Below, piece after piece: positions 53,097 to 61,766 of a stretch of DNA of 64,000 bases (its first letter is position 1; the number at the start of each line of letters is the position of its first letter). The position numbers were made by a program, and so were the translations under genes. Location of the stretch: the NCBI GenBank assembly GCA_050246945.1, contig JBFWVC010000012.1, forward strand, positions 124,001 to 188,000, written 5' to 3'. The stretch is from JAEUMD01 sp050246945. GTDB taxonomy: Bacteria > Pseudomonadota > Alphaproteobacteria > Rhizobiales > Hyphomicrobiaceae. Below the pieces are notes generated by a model that had not been told where the DNA came from, ran no database searches, and was given only the letters and a program-made list of their open reading frames with translations.

Positions 53097-53756
53097 ATGA
53101 CCCCAAATTCCAAGCCGCCAGCGGGACTGAAGGCTGCCATCATACAGGTCACGCCCTTTCAGCAGAACTGTACGCTCATTTGGGACGACGAGACCAAGAG
53201 GGGCGCTGTCGTCGACCCGGGCGGCGACCTGGATCGCATCGAGCAGGCTCTGCATCAGCTCGGGCTAACGGTGGAAAAGATCATTCTCACCCACGGTCAT
53301 ATCGACCATGCTGGTGGCGCCCGGGAGCTGAAGCAGAATCTCGGCGTACCCATCGAAGGCCCGCACATCGCCGACAGGTTCCTGCTCGACAATCTGGAAA
53401 AGCAGGGCGCGGCATACGGCATCCCGGCCCGGAACGTGACACCTGACCGCTGGCTCGACGAGGGCGATCAGGTCACCGTCGGCCGTTTCGCTTTCGACAT
53501 CCGCCATTGCCCCGGACATTCGCCGGGCTCGGTAGTCCTGCTCAACGAGGCGCAGAAATTCGCATTGGTTGGCGACGTGCTGTTCCGCGGCTCCATCGGT
53601 CGCACCGACTTTCCCTACGGTGATCACGCGGCGCTGATCCACGCCATCAAGACCAAGCTGCTGCCATTGGGCGACGAGTGGGCGTTCATTTGCGGGCATG
53701 GACCAGGCAGCACCTTCGCGATGGAAAAGCGAACCAACCCATTCCTGCAGGGATAG
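53097..53756 (+). CDS. MBL-fold metallo-hydrolase (glyoxalase II-like)
   Basis: A 219-residue protein with the binuclear zinc motif THGHIDHAGG, further ligands in HCPGHSPGSV and in GDVLFRGSIGRTDFP, and a late CGHGPGSTFAME. This pattern fits the YcbL-like single-domain hydrolases related to glyoxalase II. It is cytoplasmic with no signal peptide. The start ATG has GAGAAAG upstream. The substrate is unknown. It converges with the small secreted hypothetical gene across a terminator. Confidence 0.9.
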   Translation: MTPNSKPPAGLKAAIIQVTPFQQNCTLIWDDETKRGAVVDPGGDLDRIEQALHQLGLTVEKIILTHGHIDHAGGARELKQNLGVPIEGPHIADRFLLDNLEKQGAAYGIPARNVTPDRWLDEGDQVTVGRFAFDIRHCPGHSPGSVVLLNEAQKFALVGDVLFRGSIGRTDFPYGDHAALIHAIKTKLLPLGDEWAFICGHGPGSTFAMEKRTNPFLQG

Positions 53757-53783
53757 CCAGGGCGGCTGTGTCCACGCCGGTCG

Positions 53784-53817
53784 GAAAAAACAAAAGCGCG
53801 GGTCGGGACCCCGCGCT
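53784..53817 (-). terminator. Rho-independent terminator of the 53849 gene
   Basis: Read on the minus strand, the stem AGCGCGGGG/CCCGCGCT is followed by TTTTGTTTTTT. It lies 31 bases behind the stop of the small secreted hypothetical gene and also faces the MBL hydrolase from the other side. Confidence 0.85.
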
Positions 53818-53848
53818 ATACTTGTCAGTGCGTGGCAGCTGCACCGTG

Positions 53849-54211
53849 CTACCAGCCGAAGTTGATACCTAGGCAGCCGAAGATGCCGCACTCCTGCGAG
53901 AGACCCGACTGGCCGTCCTGACGACCTTCCCAGTAATCGACGGTTTCGACGCGCAGCGTCTCCGAGCACGAGCGGCGGCAGTATTCCCATGTGCCGCCGG
54001 GCAAGCGCACCTGCGGACCTAGATCCGTCATCCGCACCGGCCCCGAACTCGTGCCATTGCCGAATCGCGAGCGGGCGACGACGTAACCCTCCCTGAGACC
54101 GTTGTAGCCGATGTCGCGCTGGAACCGGCCGCCGGCGTGCACGTGCGGTATGATGGCAAGGTTGACTGCGGCGGCAATCAGGGCGGTGGCTGCAATGATG
54201 CGCAGGGTCAT
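53849..54211 (-). CDS. Small secreted hypothetical protein
   Basis: A 120-residue protein with a clear signal peptide (MTLRIIAATALIAAAVNLAI, cleavage near HVHA-GG). The mature part has YNGLREGYVVARSRFG, RLPGGTWEYCRRSCSETLRVETVDYWE and four cysteines. GGAG precedes the ATG at 54211, so this start is preferred over one four codons upstream. Similar short proteins seem widespread in Rhizobiales, but I cannot name a function. A good terminator follows. Confidence 0.75.
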   Translation of the reverse strand: MTLRIIAATALIAAAVNLAIIPHVHAGGRFQRDIGYNGLREGYVVARSRFGNGTSSGPVRMTDLGPQVRLPGGTWEYCRRSCSETLRVETVDYWEGRQDGQSGLSQECGIFGCLGINFGW

Positions 54212-54445
54212 GGTCTTCTCCATTGTCCGGCGGTTGCGGCGGCGGCTATCGTTGACCGTCGAGCAGGCTCGGCACCGTTCGCACCGGTATGCGATGGTTT
54301 TTTTGCCATCATTCGGGCCAAACGTATCACAAATCGTGAAGAACCAAGGATATGAGCATCAGCGCCCACGTATTCCCGATCGCTGTTGCGTCCGTGCATC
54401 AAGGCGCGCACGAGCGAGCCGGCCTTGTGGATGCAGCCGCAATGC

Positions 54446-54937
54446 TCAACTGCGTGACAAAGACAAATCGAGTCCCTGGAATGTCGAGCCTGTCGTCGAG
54501 ATGTTGACCGTCTGCGATGCGCCGCCGAGCCTCACCGACATGCTGCCGTTGAGGCCTCCGCCTGCGATGCTGAGCGTCAGCCGGCTCGATGTCGCCTGCC
54601 CTTTGACCTCACCGGTGGCGTTGTAGGTGCGCTCTTCCCAGTTTCCGGTAATGTCACCGTTGGAATAGTTGAGATTGGCGCGCATCTCTATCTTGTTGGA
54701 CGCGCTGGCGCAGCGAATGGCCATGCCGAGCCCCGAGCCGCCGTTGCTGGTCGTGTAGTACGCACGGCAGCGAATAGATTCGGATTTTCCACCTTCCAGC
54801 CGGACTTTCCCCTGGCCCGACCAGGTGCCGGCCAGGGTGGCGAATGGGCTGTCGGCGGCGGCGTTGCTGCTGCCCAAGATTACTGCGGCAGCCGAAACCA
54901 GGGCCATGGCGCCGACTCTGCCGGCATTGCGCTTCAT
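54446..54937 (-). CDS. Secreted hypothetical protein with beta-rich domain
   Basis: A 163-residue protein with a signal peptide ending near SNAAA-DSPF. The mature chain begins ATLAGTWSGQGKVRLEGG and has regular alternation of small polar and hydrophobic residues, suggesting a beta-barrel or lipocalin-like fold; two cysteines lie 16 residues apart (IRCRAYY, AIRCASA). GAGGAGAGC precedes the ATG at 54937, fixing the start. The WSGxG motif is common in proteobacterial secreted proteins of unknown function. Confidence 0.75.
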   Translation of the reverse strand: MKRNAGRVGAMALVSAAAVILGSSNAAADSPFATLAGTWSGQGKVRLEGGKSESIRCRAYYTTSNGGSGLGMAIRCASASNKIEMRANLNYSNGDITGNWEERTYNATGEVKGQATSSRLTLSIAGGGLNGSMSVRLGGASQTVNISTTGSTFQGLDLSLSRS

Positions 54938-55140
54938 GGTAGCTCTCCTCGTCCAGTTCATCCGCGTCCCGCAGAGCGCCCGACCATTATTTCCGGAGTT
55001 GGACAAAAATGCGAGGCCCTCACAGCCGCACCCCCTGTGAACATGTCCTTGGGATCACACCCAGGGTTCTGCAGGTAAGCCGGCGACACGAAATCATGAA
55101 CCTGTGCTTACACAAAAAATCCGAAAGCGGAAGGGCTGGT

Positions 55141-56238
55141 CTACTCGCCGGCGACCGGCATCGCGCCGACCTGCTGGCGCGCGATGACAGGTGGGCTTTG
55201 CATGTAGATGGCAATCAGGCTGGCAACCGCTTCGAGGCTGTCCAGGTGGACGCGCTCGTATCCGTGTGAGGCGTCGAGCCCGAAACAAATCAGCGCGGTG
55301 CGGATGTCGTTGCCGGCGGCGAGCGCGGAGGCGCTGTCGCTGCGGTAATATTTGAAAACATCGCGCGCATATGGGATCGCGAATTCTCGCGCCAGTTCGC
55401 AAAGCCCGTTTGAGAGGTGCCAGTCAAACGGGCCGGACTCATCCATCATGCAAATCGTCGCGCCGAACTCACTGGTGTTCTGGCCCTCGGCAAACGTGCC
55501 GTTGTCGACCGATACCATCTCCGCGACGTCGCCATGCAACACATGTGAGGCGCCGGTCCCGATTTCTTCGGAAATCGTCAGCAGGATATGGCAATCGACC
55601 GGCAGCGTGACACCGGCGTCGATCACCGCCTTCGTCGCCGTCAGCAGACATGCGACGCCCGCCTTGTCGTCGAGGTGGCGCGAGTTCACAAAGCCGTTCT
55701 CGGCGATGTCGGCCCCGGTATCGATCGCAATCATGTCGCCTACATGTACCGGCAACCGCATCAGGTCGTGCCGCGTCGACACGCGCTCATCGAGCCTCAG
55801 TTCGACGTTCTCCCAGCCCACTGGCATCGTATCCACGCCTTCGTTGTAGACATGGCCCGAAGCCCGCAGCGGCAAAATCGTGCCGCGAAACCGTCCGCCG
55901 CTGGCCGAGTAGACCGTGCACCGCGCACCTTCGGCGAAGCGCGACGACCACGTGCCGACAGGCACTAGTTCCAATCGTCCATTATCCTTGAGGTTTTTCA
56001 CCATTGCGCCGAGCGTGTCCACGTGTGCGACGACGGCGCGGTCCGGGCTCTCTTGTAGGCCCGGGAGATTGGCTCGTATGGCGCCGCGGCGCGTGAGTTC
56101 GACCTTCAGGCCGAGAGACGTCAACTCCTCGCAGACGAGTCCCACCACGGCATCAGTGAACCCGGTCGGACTGGGTGTGCGCAACAGGCGAGCGAGCAAA
56201 CGCGAGAGATACGCGATGTCGACCTCAAGCCGCTGCAA
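55141..56238 (-). CDS. M42 family metallopeptidase (NAGGN-associated type)
   Basis: A 365-residue aminopeptidase-fold enzyme. Zinc-ligand motifs are AHVDTLGAMV, SRHLDDKAG and ISEEIGTGAS, and a late LDASHGYERVH. Its sequence recalls the M42 peptidase linked with synthesis of the osmoprotectant N-acetylglutaminylglutamine amide (NAGGN). The other NAGGN genes are not in this window, so that role is inference. The start is a TTG at 56238 with GGGAGG seven bases upstream; an upstream ATG frame to 56361 is Arg-rich and has no family support. Confidence 0.8.
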   Translation of the reverse strand: MQRLEVDIAYLSRLLARLLRTPSPTGFTDAVVGLVCEELTSLGLKVELTRRGAIRANLPGLQESPDRAVVAHVDTLGAMVKNLKDNGRLELVPVGTWSSRFAEGARCTVYSASGGRFRGTILPLRASGHVYNEGVDTMPVGWENVELRLDERVSTRHDLMRLPVHVGDMIAIDTGADIAENGFVNSRHLDDKAGVACLLTATKAVIDAGVTLPVDCHILLTISEEIGTGASHVLHGDVAEMVSVDNGTFAEGQNTSEFGATICMMDESGPFDWHLSNGLCELAREFAIPYARDVFKYYRSDSASALAAGNDIRTALICFGLDASHGYERVHLDSLEAVASLIAIYMQSPPVIARQQVGAMPVAGE

Positions 56239-56446
56239 CGGTGCACCTCCCTTCGCGATTCGTCTGAAGCCCCAATGGCATTTTACACGCCTTAGGTCCT
56301 TTATGGCCAGTCTGCGGCGGCAAAGTAAACGCGCAATCACCAGAGTGGAACAATTTGGCATCCGCGTGGTTCGACATTAAAGCGGATTGCGCTCGCGCCG
56401 GCAGCGCAATCCGCGCTTGCCAAAATGTGAAATGTCGGAGGTACGA

Positions 56447-56740
56447 ATGGCCGCAGCACTCTCACGCGAGCTTCACGTTGCAAAAGCGGAATTCATGCGT
56501 CGGCTTCCCGATGCTGTCGAAGGGCGGCCCATGCGCGAGGTGGACGGAGTCATCGTCGTCGATGCGACCGATAATGGTCGGGTGCGCATCGAGTTGACCC
56601 AGAAGGGCGGAGCGGTCCAGCGCGATCACGATCAGCGGTTGCTGCATGTCGATTTCACGTTCGAGAGCATGACGGACGATGAGGCCCGCATGTTCATGCA
56701 GGCCTACGACTCTCGCATGTCGAATATCGGCGGCCCTTGA
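56447..56740 (+). CDS. Small hypothetical protein
   Basis: A 97-residue soluble protein without signal peptide. GGAGG precedes the ATG by five bases, which fixes the start. The middle contains EGRPMREVDGVIVVDATDNGRVRIEL, and the C-terminal half is acidic with LHVDFTFESMTDDEARMFMQAYD. No family is recognised. It stands alone between minus-strand genes. Confidence 0.6.
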   Translation: MAAALSRELHVAKAEFMRRLPDAVEGRPMREVDGVIVVDATDNGRVRIELTQKGGAVQRDHDQRLLHVDFTFESMTDDEARMFMQAYDSRMSNIGGP

Positions 56741-56785
56741 CAGTTCTTGCAATGGCGCGCGTGCATGTTGTCCGTCGCATCGGTG

Positions 56786-57073
56786 TTATCCACGCTTGCG
56801 GCACACGAAGTACACAAAGGCGACGGCCGCCAGCAGGGGCACCAGTCCCACGGCCGCATGACCCGCGATGTGGCGCTGCACCACCGCATCGAATGCAGCT
56901 CGGGTCGCCGGATCGTTGGCAGAAATGTCCATCGGAATATGCGGCCATGTCGCGTAGCCGTGGAGGGCTGTCACGACTGCCCAGGCAAGCGCGGCGAGCA
57001 GCGATACGCGCGTGCAGTTGCCCGAACGGCGCCGGTTGTCGCCGCCAGACGGGGCATGCGAATCGGATGTCAT
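56786..57073 (-). CDS. Small membrane hypothetical protein
   Basis: About 95 residues. Two membrane helices are predicted, LLAALAWAVVTALHGYA and AAVGLVPLLAAVAFVYFV, separated by a polar loop of about 35 residues with HIPMDISANDPATRAAFD. The extreme C-terminus is CRKRG. No family recognised; a start at 57118 is also possible. Its 3' end lies 46 bases from that of the plus-strand hypothetical gene. Confidence 0.55.
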   Translation of the reverse strand: MTSDSHAPSGGDNRRRSGNCTRVSLLAALAWAVVTALHGYATWPHIPMDISANDPATRAAFDAVVQRHIAGHAAVGLVPLLAAVAFVYFVCRKRG

Positions 57074-57220
57074 CTCGAGGACCTCTGCTGTACTGCGCTC
57101 GAAGTCCGCTGCTTCCACCCTGACACGTAAACCAAGCGGACGTCTATTTCGGTCTCAATCACACGCGCACCGGATGTTGACGAGTCGCGGCGCGAATGCG
57201 CAATCGGGATTCGGACGGAA

Positions 57221-57727
57221 TCACACTTCTTCATTGTAGTCCGGTTGCTTGTATTTTCTCACCAGCGGCACACCGTTGAACGTGTGCGTGCAACAAGAAC
57301 ACCACGGCGTCAGATCCTCATTGCGAAGATCGGGCGCAACCAGCGCCAGCTTCCCTTCGTCGTCGACATGGAGGCCGCTGAAGAACGACGATCCACCAAC
57401 GCAGACGAACGGCCTTTGCTCGTCGGGCGTGCGTGCAACCAGCCAGAAGATCGGGTCCTCTCGATCAAGCCGGGCCACGGCCTCGGCATGCACAGTCGCC
57501 CAGTCTTCGCCCACCTTCGATAAAAGGAATCGGAAGAGCGGCGTGTAGTCGAGCCCGCGGCGCTCCTTTCGGTGCATCGTCCCGCGTGCCACTTCGTCGG
57601 CGGCCGACTGCTTCTCGCGCTTGGTGTTGCGCTGGTGCCGGTAGTCGCCGCCCGTGTGGTGACGGACCCCACGCGCCCGCGTGTTGACCTTGCGATAGAG
57701 AGGCTCCTTGCGGCCGCTGCGATTCAT
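57221..57727 (-). CDS. Conserved hypothetical protein with a CxCC motif
   Basis: A 168-residue basic protein starting MNRSGRKEPLYRKVNTRARG. It contains RGLDYTPLFRFLLSKVGEDWATVHAEAVARL, FWLVARTPDE and SSFFSGLHVDDEGKL. A C-terminal WCSCCTHTFNGVPL cluster could bind a metal. I recall similar proteins scattered among bacteria without assigned function. A family B double palindrome begins 11 bases upstream of its start and must form part of its promoter or leader. Confidence 0.7.
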   Translation of the reverse strand: MNRSGRKEPLYRKVNTRARGVRHHTGGDYRHQRNTKREKQSAADEVARGTMHRKERRGLDYTPLFRFLLSKVGEDWATVHAEAVARLDREDPIFWLVARTPDEQRPFVCVGGSSFFSGLHVDDEGKLALVAPDLRNEDLTPWCSCCTHTFNGVPLVRKYKQPDYNEEV

Positions 57728-57738
57728 GGCGCCAACCT

Positions 57739-57864
57739 AGAGCCTGATCGTCTGAGATGGAAGCAGCCATGCTTCCTTCGAAGGCGTGAATCAGGCTCTC
57801 AAACAAAGAGATAGAGCAGGCCACGATGGTCAGGCCTGATTCAATCTAATACTGACCTGCTCTA
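57739..57864. repeat. Best-preserved family B double palindrome
   Basis: Two consecutive hairpins. The first is closed by AGAGCCTGAT/ATCAGGCTCT (10 bp), and between the arms lies GGAAGCAGCCATGCTTCC, itself able to pair. The second is closed by TAGAGCAGG/CCTGCTCTA (9 bp). Total length is 126 bases. Diverged copies are at 9651-9845 (two) and 37818-37942. The element lies between the divergent 57221 and 58104 genes. Confidence 0.85.
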
Positions 57865-58103
57865 GCAGCCGTTGGCGCGGTGGGAAATGCCTGCCCGTGC
57901 AGCCGCGCACGCCGCTGCGACAGGGCCGGATCGAGCCTCAAGCAATCCATTCAGATTATGGCTGAAATACGAATAATCGATTTCAATTATTACTTTTGCG
58001 GACGCATATTCCAATCACACCGGGCGCCGACGAGGCACCCTGGACAGAGTGAGGAAACCGAAGTGCTGGCTCCGCGCCAGCCAACCCTGGAAAGGAACGC
58101 GCT

Positions 58104-58487
58104 ATGAACTTCGCGAACAAGGCAACGGCTGCCGCAGCATTTTTCACCGCAGCCCTGATCGCTGCTCCTGGTCTGTCGGCGAACGCCGAGACGCTGACGC
58201 TCACCAAGCCGGCGGCCGGCTCCACCATGTTCTTCGCCGACCGCTATGCGAGCGCCTATTATCTGGTCGACAAGTCGAATTTCAAAACGGTCGTGACCGT
58301 CGCTCCAGGCCCCGATGGGCAGGGCAATCCGATGCAGTTCGTCAACTACCTGAGCGACGGCGAGAGCGCCGAATATTCGGTTGGCGGCTACGGCAGCAAT
58401 TCGATTACGGTGAAACTGAAGTTGCACCGCGACGGCGATGCTGTGACAGCCAATGTCACGACCGAAGTTCCGCAGTCGAACTCTTGA
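58104..58487 (+). CDS. Secreted hypothetical protein
   Basis: A 127-residue protein with a signal peptide (NKATAAAAFFTAALIAA, cleavage near SANAE). The mature part is beta-rich: LTLTKPAAGSTMFFADRYASAYYLV, VTVAPGPDGQGNPMQFVNYL and SITVKLKLHRDGDAVTANV. GGAAAGGAAC precedes the ATG. No cysteines are present in the mature chain. No family recognised. Periplasmic location is expected. Confidence 0.7.
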   Translation: MNFANKATAAAAFFTAALIAAPGLSANAETLTLTKPAAGSTMFFADRYASAYYLVDKSNFKTVVTVAPGPDGQGNPMQFVNYLSDGESAEYSVGGYGSNSITVKLKLHRDGDAVTANVTTEVPQSNS

Positions 58488-58730
58488 GCCAGAAGCCTCC
58501 GCGGACGTATGGCCGCTCAGAACGGCTCATGACAGCTGCCACACGGTCCGGGGAGGCGAGCGAATTGCCAGGGCCAAGTTGACGTGACGGTGAAAAAGTC
58601 CTGTGAAACTGACACTCCAGCAGGACCACGCAATGCGAGGGAACTCCCCCATTCCCTTAAGCGCACGGCCGCCCCCGCCGTGTACCACACCCGCCTCTTC
58701 CCCCGGGCGGATTTGCAGGCACCGATCACG
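58488..58730. other. Intergenic, no supported gene
   Basis: Between the secreted hypothetical gene and the uvrB 3' end. A minus-strand frame ends with a CGSCH peptide that imitates a haem motif but has no supporting context. No clear terminator is visible. Confidence 0.4.
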
Positions 58731-61697
58731 TCACGCCCCGGGGCGGCCGGTCTTCTTGGGCCGGCCGCGCCGTTTCTTCTTCTCTGCGGGATCATCGAAC
58801 TCGCGCGTCACGACCGGCCTTGCAGGAATCGGCTTGCCGCCCGAGCGCGGCGGCGTCATCGCATGCGGGCCCATCTCGTCGAGCGTCGGTTTGTGCGGCC
58901 CGCGAATGCCCTCGCCGAAGGCGCCCGCGCGTGTCTTGGGATCGACGTCCGTACCGCGCCGCGGAACAGCGCGGTCCGTGCCTGGCCCCATCTCGTCGAG
59001 TGAGGGCTTCTTCGCGCGGCTCGCCGGTATCGCCGTCGACTGCGCATTGGTCGGCTGCACAGGTTCGTATTCGTTCGAAATGCGCGAGCCGGCTGGCGGC
59101 GGCCTGTCTTTTTCCCGTTTGGCGTTTTGCTTCGGCCTCAGGTTGCCGGCCGCGCCATACTTGCGCGCACCCTGATAGCTGCCGGCGCGACCCTCGACGT
59201 CGCCTTGCCGCGCCAGCGGATCGTCGGCAATGGCCAGCTCCGTCTCGCGCAGGCGCTTGATCTCGTCGCGCAGCCGCGCCGCTTCCTCGAATTCGAGATC
59301 GGCGGCGGCTGACTTCATCCGTTCTTCCATGTCGGCGATCACGGCGGCGAGGTTGTGACCCACGCTTGCGCCATCAGCCACCAGCCCCACATCGACAGTG
59401 ACGTGATCCTGCTCGTAGACCGATTGCAGTACGTCGTGGATGTTGCGCTTGATGCTCTCCGGCGTGATGCCGTTCTCAGTGTTGTAGGCGAGCTGCTTCT
59501 CGCGCCGTCGGTTGGTCTCCGCAATTGCGCGATCCATCGAGCCGGTCATGTGATCGGCATAGAGAATCACGCGGCCGTCAACATTGCGCGCAGCGCGCCC
59601 GATTGTCTGGATCAGCGACGTCTCCGAGCGCAGGAACCCCTCCTTGTCGGCGTCCAGGATTGCGACCAGGGCGCACTCGGGTATGTCGAGGCCTTCGCGC
59701 AGGAGGTTGATGCCGACCAGCACGTCGAACGCGCCGAGCCGCAGGTCGCGGATGATCTCGATGCGCTCCAGCGTGTCGATGTCGGAATGCATGTAGCGCA
59801 CGCGGATGCCCGACTCGTGCATGTACTCCGTGAGATCCTCGGCCATGCGCTTCGTCAGCGTTGTCACCAGGGTGCGGTAGCCGCGCTTCGCGACCTGACG
59901 CACCTCATCCAGGAGATCGTCGACCTGCGTCTTGGCAGGCCGGATGATCACCTCCGGATCGGTGAGGCCCGTCGGGCGGATCACCTGTTCGGCAAACACG
60001 CCGCCCGTCTGCTCCATCTCCCAGCCGCCCGGAGTGGCCGAGACGAAAACGGACGCCGGCCGCATCGCATCCCATTCCTCGAACCGCAGCGGACGATTGT
60101 CCAGACAGGAGGGCAGCCGGAACCCGAACTCAGCGAGCGTCGCCTTGCGCCGATAGTCGCCGCGGAACATGCCGCCGATTTGCGGCACGGTGACGTGGCT
60201 TTCGTCCACGAATACGAGAGCGTTGTCGGGCAGGTACTCGAACAGCGTCGGCGGCGGCTCACCCGGCGCGCGCCCCGTCAGATAGCGCGAATAGTTCTCG
60301 ATGCCCGCGCACGAACCGGTGGCCTCCATCATCTCCATGTCGAAGGTGGTGCGCTGGTCGAGCCGCTGCGCTTCGAGCAGCTTGCCCGCGTCGTACAGCT
60401 CGTCGAGCCGCGCCTTGAGCTCCGTCTTGATCGACTTGATCGCCTGTTGCAGCGTCGGCTTCGGCGTGACGTAGTGCGAGTTGGCGTAGATCTTGACGAG
60501 GCTGAGCTCGTCGGACTTCTGTCCCGTCAGAGGATCGAACTCCGTGATGGCCTCGATCTCGTCGCCGAAGAACGAAAAGCGCCACGCGCGATCCTCCAGG
60601 TGGGCCGGGAACAGTTCGACAGTGTCTCCGCGCGCGCGGAAGGTGCCGCGCTGGAACGCGAGGTCGTTGCGGCGGTAGTGCAGCGCCACGAGGTCCGCCA
60701 GCAGCTGGTCGCGCGACAGGTGCTCTCCCACCTTCACCGCGAACGTCATCGCCGTGTAGGTCTCCACCGAGCCGATACCGTAGATGCACGACACGGAGGC
60801 GACGATGATGACGTCGTCGCGCTCCAGCAGCGCGCGTGTCGCAGCATGCCGAAGTCGGTCGATCTGCTCGTTGATCGAGCTTTCCTTCTCGATGTAGGTG
60901 TCCGTGCGCGGCACATAGGCTTCCGGCTGGTAGTAGTCGTAGTACGAGACGAAGTACTCCACCGCGTTGTCGGGGAAGAAGCTCTTGAACTCGCCGTAGA
61001 GCTGCGCCGCCAGCGTCTTGTTCGGCGCTAGGATCAGTGCCGGGCGCTGGGTCTCGGCAATGATGTTTGCCATGGTGAACGTCTTGCCCGAGCCCGTCAC
61101 GCCGAGCAGCACCTGGTTCCGCTCCTCGATGTTCACGCCGTCGACCAGCTCCTTGATCGCCGTCGGCTGGTCGCCCCGTGGCGCGTACTCCGAGACCAGT
61201 TTGAAATGGATGCCGCCCTCCGACTTCTCGGGTCGGAACGGACGATGCGGTGTGAAGTCGGTGGCGCTTCCCGCGACGATCGGGTGCGCGGCCATCAATG
61301 GCTGCTGTAACAGGATCTGCCGCGCCGTCTCCGAGCGCTCCTGCGGTTTGGCGAGCAGTGCCTCGAGATAGGCGGTGGTCGAGGCGGCGGAGGCAACCGG
61401 CCGCGGACCCGACTGTCGCAGCGCGGGCAGGGTGGAGGCGGCCGCCCGTTCAGCTGCCTCCCTGACCCGCGAGCCCTGTGTGTCAGGACCAGACCCGGAC
61501 GTGAAACCGGCTTGCGCGGTCTCCGCGAACCCGCGCGGCAGCGGCGTTCCGGCGGCGGTTTCGGGCGGGGGTGGAGTTGGCTTGCCCGACTTCCCGCGCG
61601 AGGCGCGCGCCTTGGTCGTCGCCGCAGCCTTGGACTTGGCCGGTGCGGACGCTTTGGCGTCGCTGGGTGAGGACGGCGATTTCGGGATCTTGGCCAT
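58731..61697 (-). CDS. uvrB: Excinuclease ABC subunit UvrB with long terminal extensions
   Basis: DNA damage verification helicase of nucleotide excision repair. The core runs from about residue 165 (FKLVSEYAPRGDQPTAI), with Walker A GVTGSGKTF at 199-206, the beta-hairpin YYDYYQPEAYVPRTDTYIEK, DESHVTVPQI, FEEWDAMRP, TLTKRMAEDLTEY and the C-terminal UVR domain EFEEAARLRDEI. At 988 residues it is some 300 longer than E. coli UvrB. A basic Ala/Pro/Ser-rich N-terminus of about 160 residues and a C-terminal tail with two LDEMGP motifs account for this and occur in other Rhizobiales. No GTTC-N7-GTTC LexA box lies in the 69 bases upstream. Confidence 0.97.
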   Translation of the reverse strand: MAKIPKSPSSPSDAKASAPAKSKAAATTKARASRGKSGKPTPPPPETAAGTPLPRGFAETAQAGFTSGSGPDTQGSRVREAAERAAASTLPALRQSGPRPVASAASTTAYLEALLAKPQERSETARQILLQQPLMAAHPIVAGSATDFTPHRPFRPEKSEGGIHFKLVSEYAPRGDQPTAIKELVDGVNIEERNQVLLGVTGSGKTFTMANIIAETQRPALILAPNKTLAAQLYGEFKSFFPDNAVEYFVSYYDYYQPEAYVPRTDTYIEKESSINEQIDRLRHAATRALLERDDVIIVASVSCIYGIGSVETYTAMTFAVKVGEHLSRDQLLADLVALHYRRNDLAFQRGTFRARGDTVELFPAHLEDRAWRFSFFGDEIEAITEFDPLTGQKSDELSLVKIYANSHYVTPKPTLQQAIKSIKTELKARLDELYDAGKLLEAQRLDQRTTFDMEMMEATGSCAGIENYSRYLTGRAPGEPPPTLFEYLPDNALVFVDESHVTVPQIGGMFRGDYRRKATLAEFGFRLPSCLDNRPLRFEEWDAMRPASVFVSATPGGWEMEQTGGVFAEQVIRPTGLTDPEVIIRPAKTQVDDLLDEVRQVAKRGYRTLVTTLTKRMAEDLTEYMHESGIRVRYMHSDIDTLERIEIIRDLRLGAFDVLVGINLLREGLDIPECALVAILDADKEGFLRSETSLIQTIGRAARNVDGRVILYADHMTGSMDRAIAETNRRREKQLAYNTENGITPESIKRNIHDVLQSVYEQDHVTVDVGLVADGASVGHNLAAVIADMEERMKSAAADLEFEEAARLRDEIKRLRETELAIADDPLARQGDVEGRAGSYQGARKYGAAGNLRPKQNAKREKDRPPPAGSRISNEYEPVQPTNAQSTAIPASRAKKPSLDEMGPGTDRAVPRRGTDVDPKTRAGAFGEGIRGPHKPTLDEMGPHAMTPPRSGGKPIPARPVVTREFDDPAEKKKRRGRPKKTGRPGA

Positions 61698-61766
61698 TGC
61701 CGCGGAATATGGCCCGCCTGCCCGGTGGCGGCAAGATGGGGTGGTGGAGTAGTTAGGGTCCGGATC

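Noticed and set aside
58517..58795. Minus-strand frame ending in a CGSCH haem-like motif
   Set aside because: The motif lies at the very C-terminus with no cytochrome fold or signal peptide around it; chance occurrence.
59355..61031. 558-codon plus-strand frame over uvrB
   Set aside because: Antisense to uvrB core motifs; Arg/Leu/His-rich composition typical of a shadow frame.
61698..61766. LexA/SOS box upstream of uvrB
   Set aside because: No GTTC-N7-GTTC or close variant is present in the short interval.
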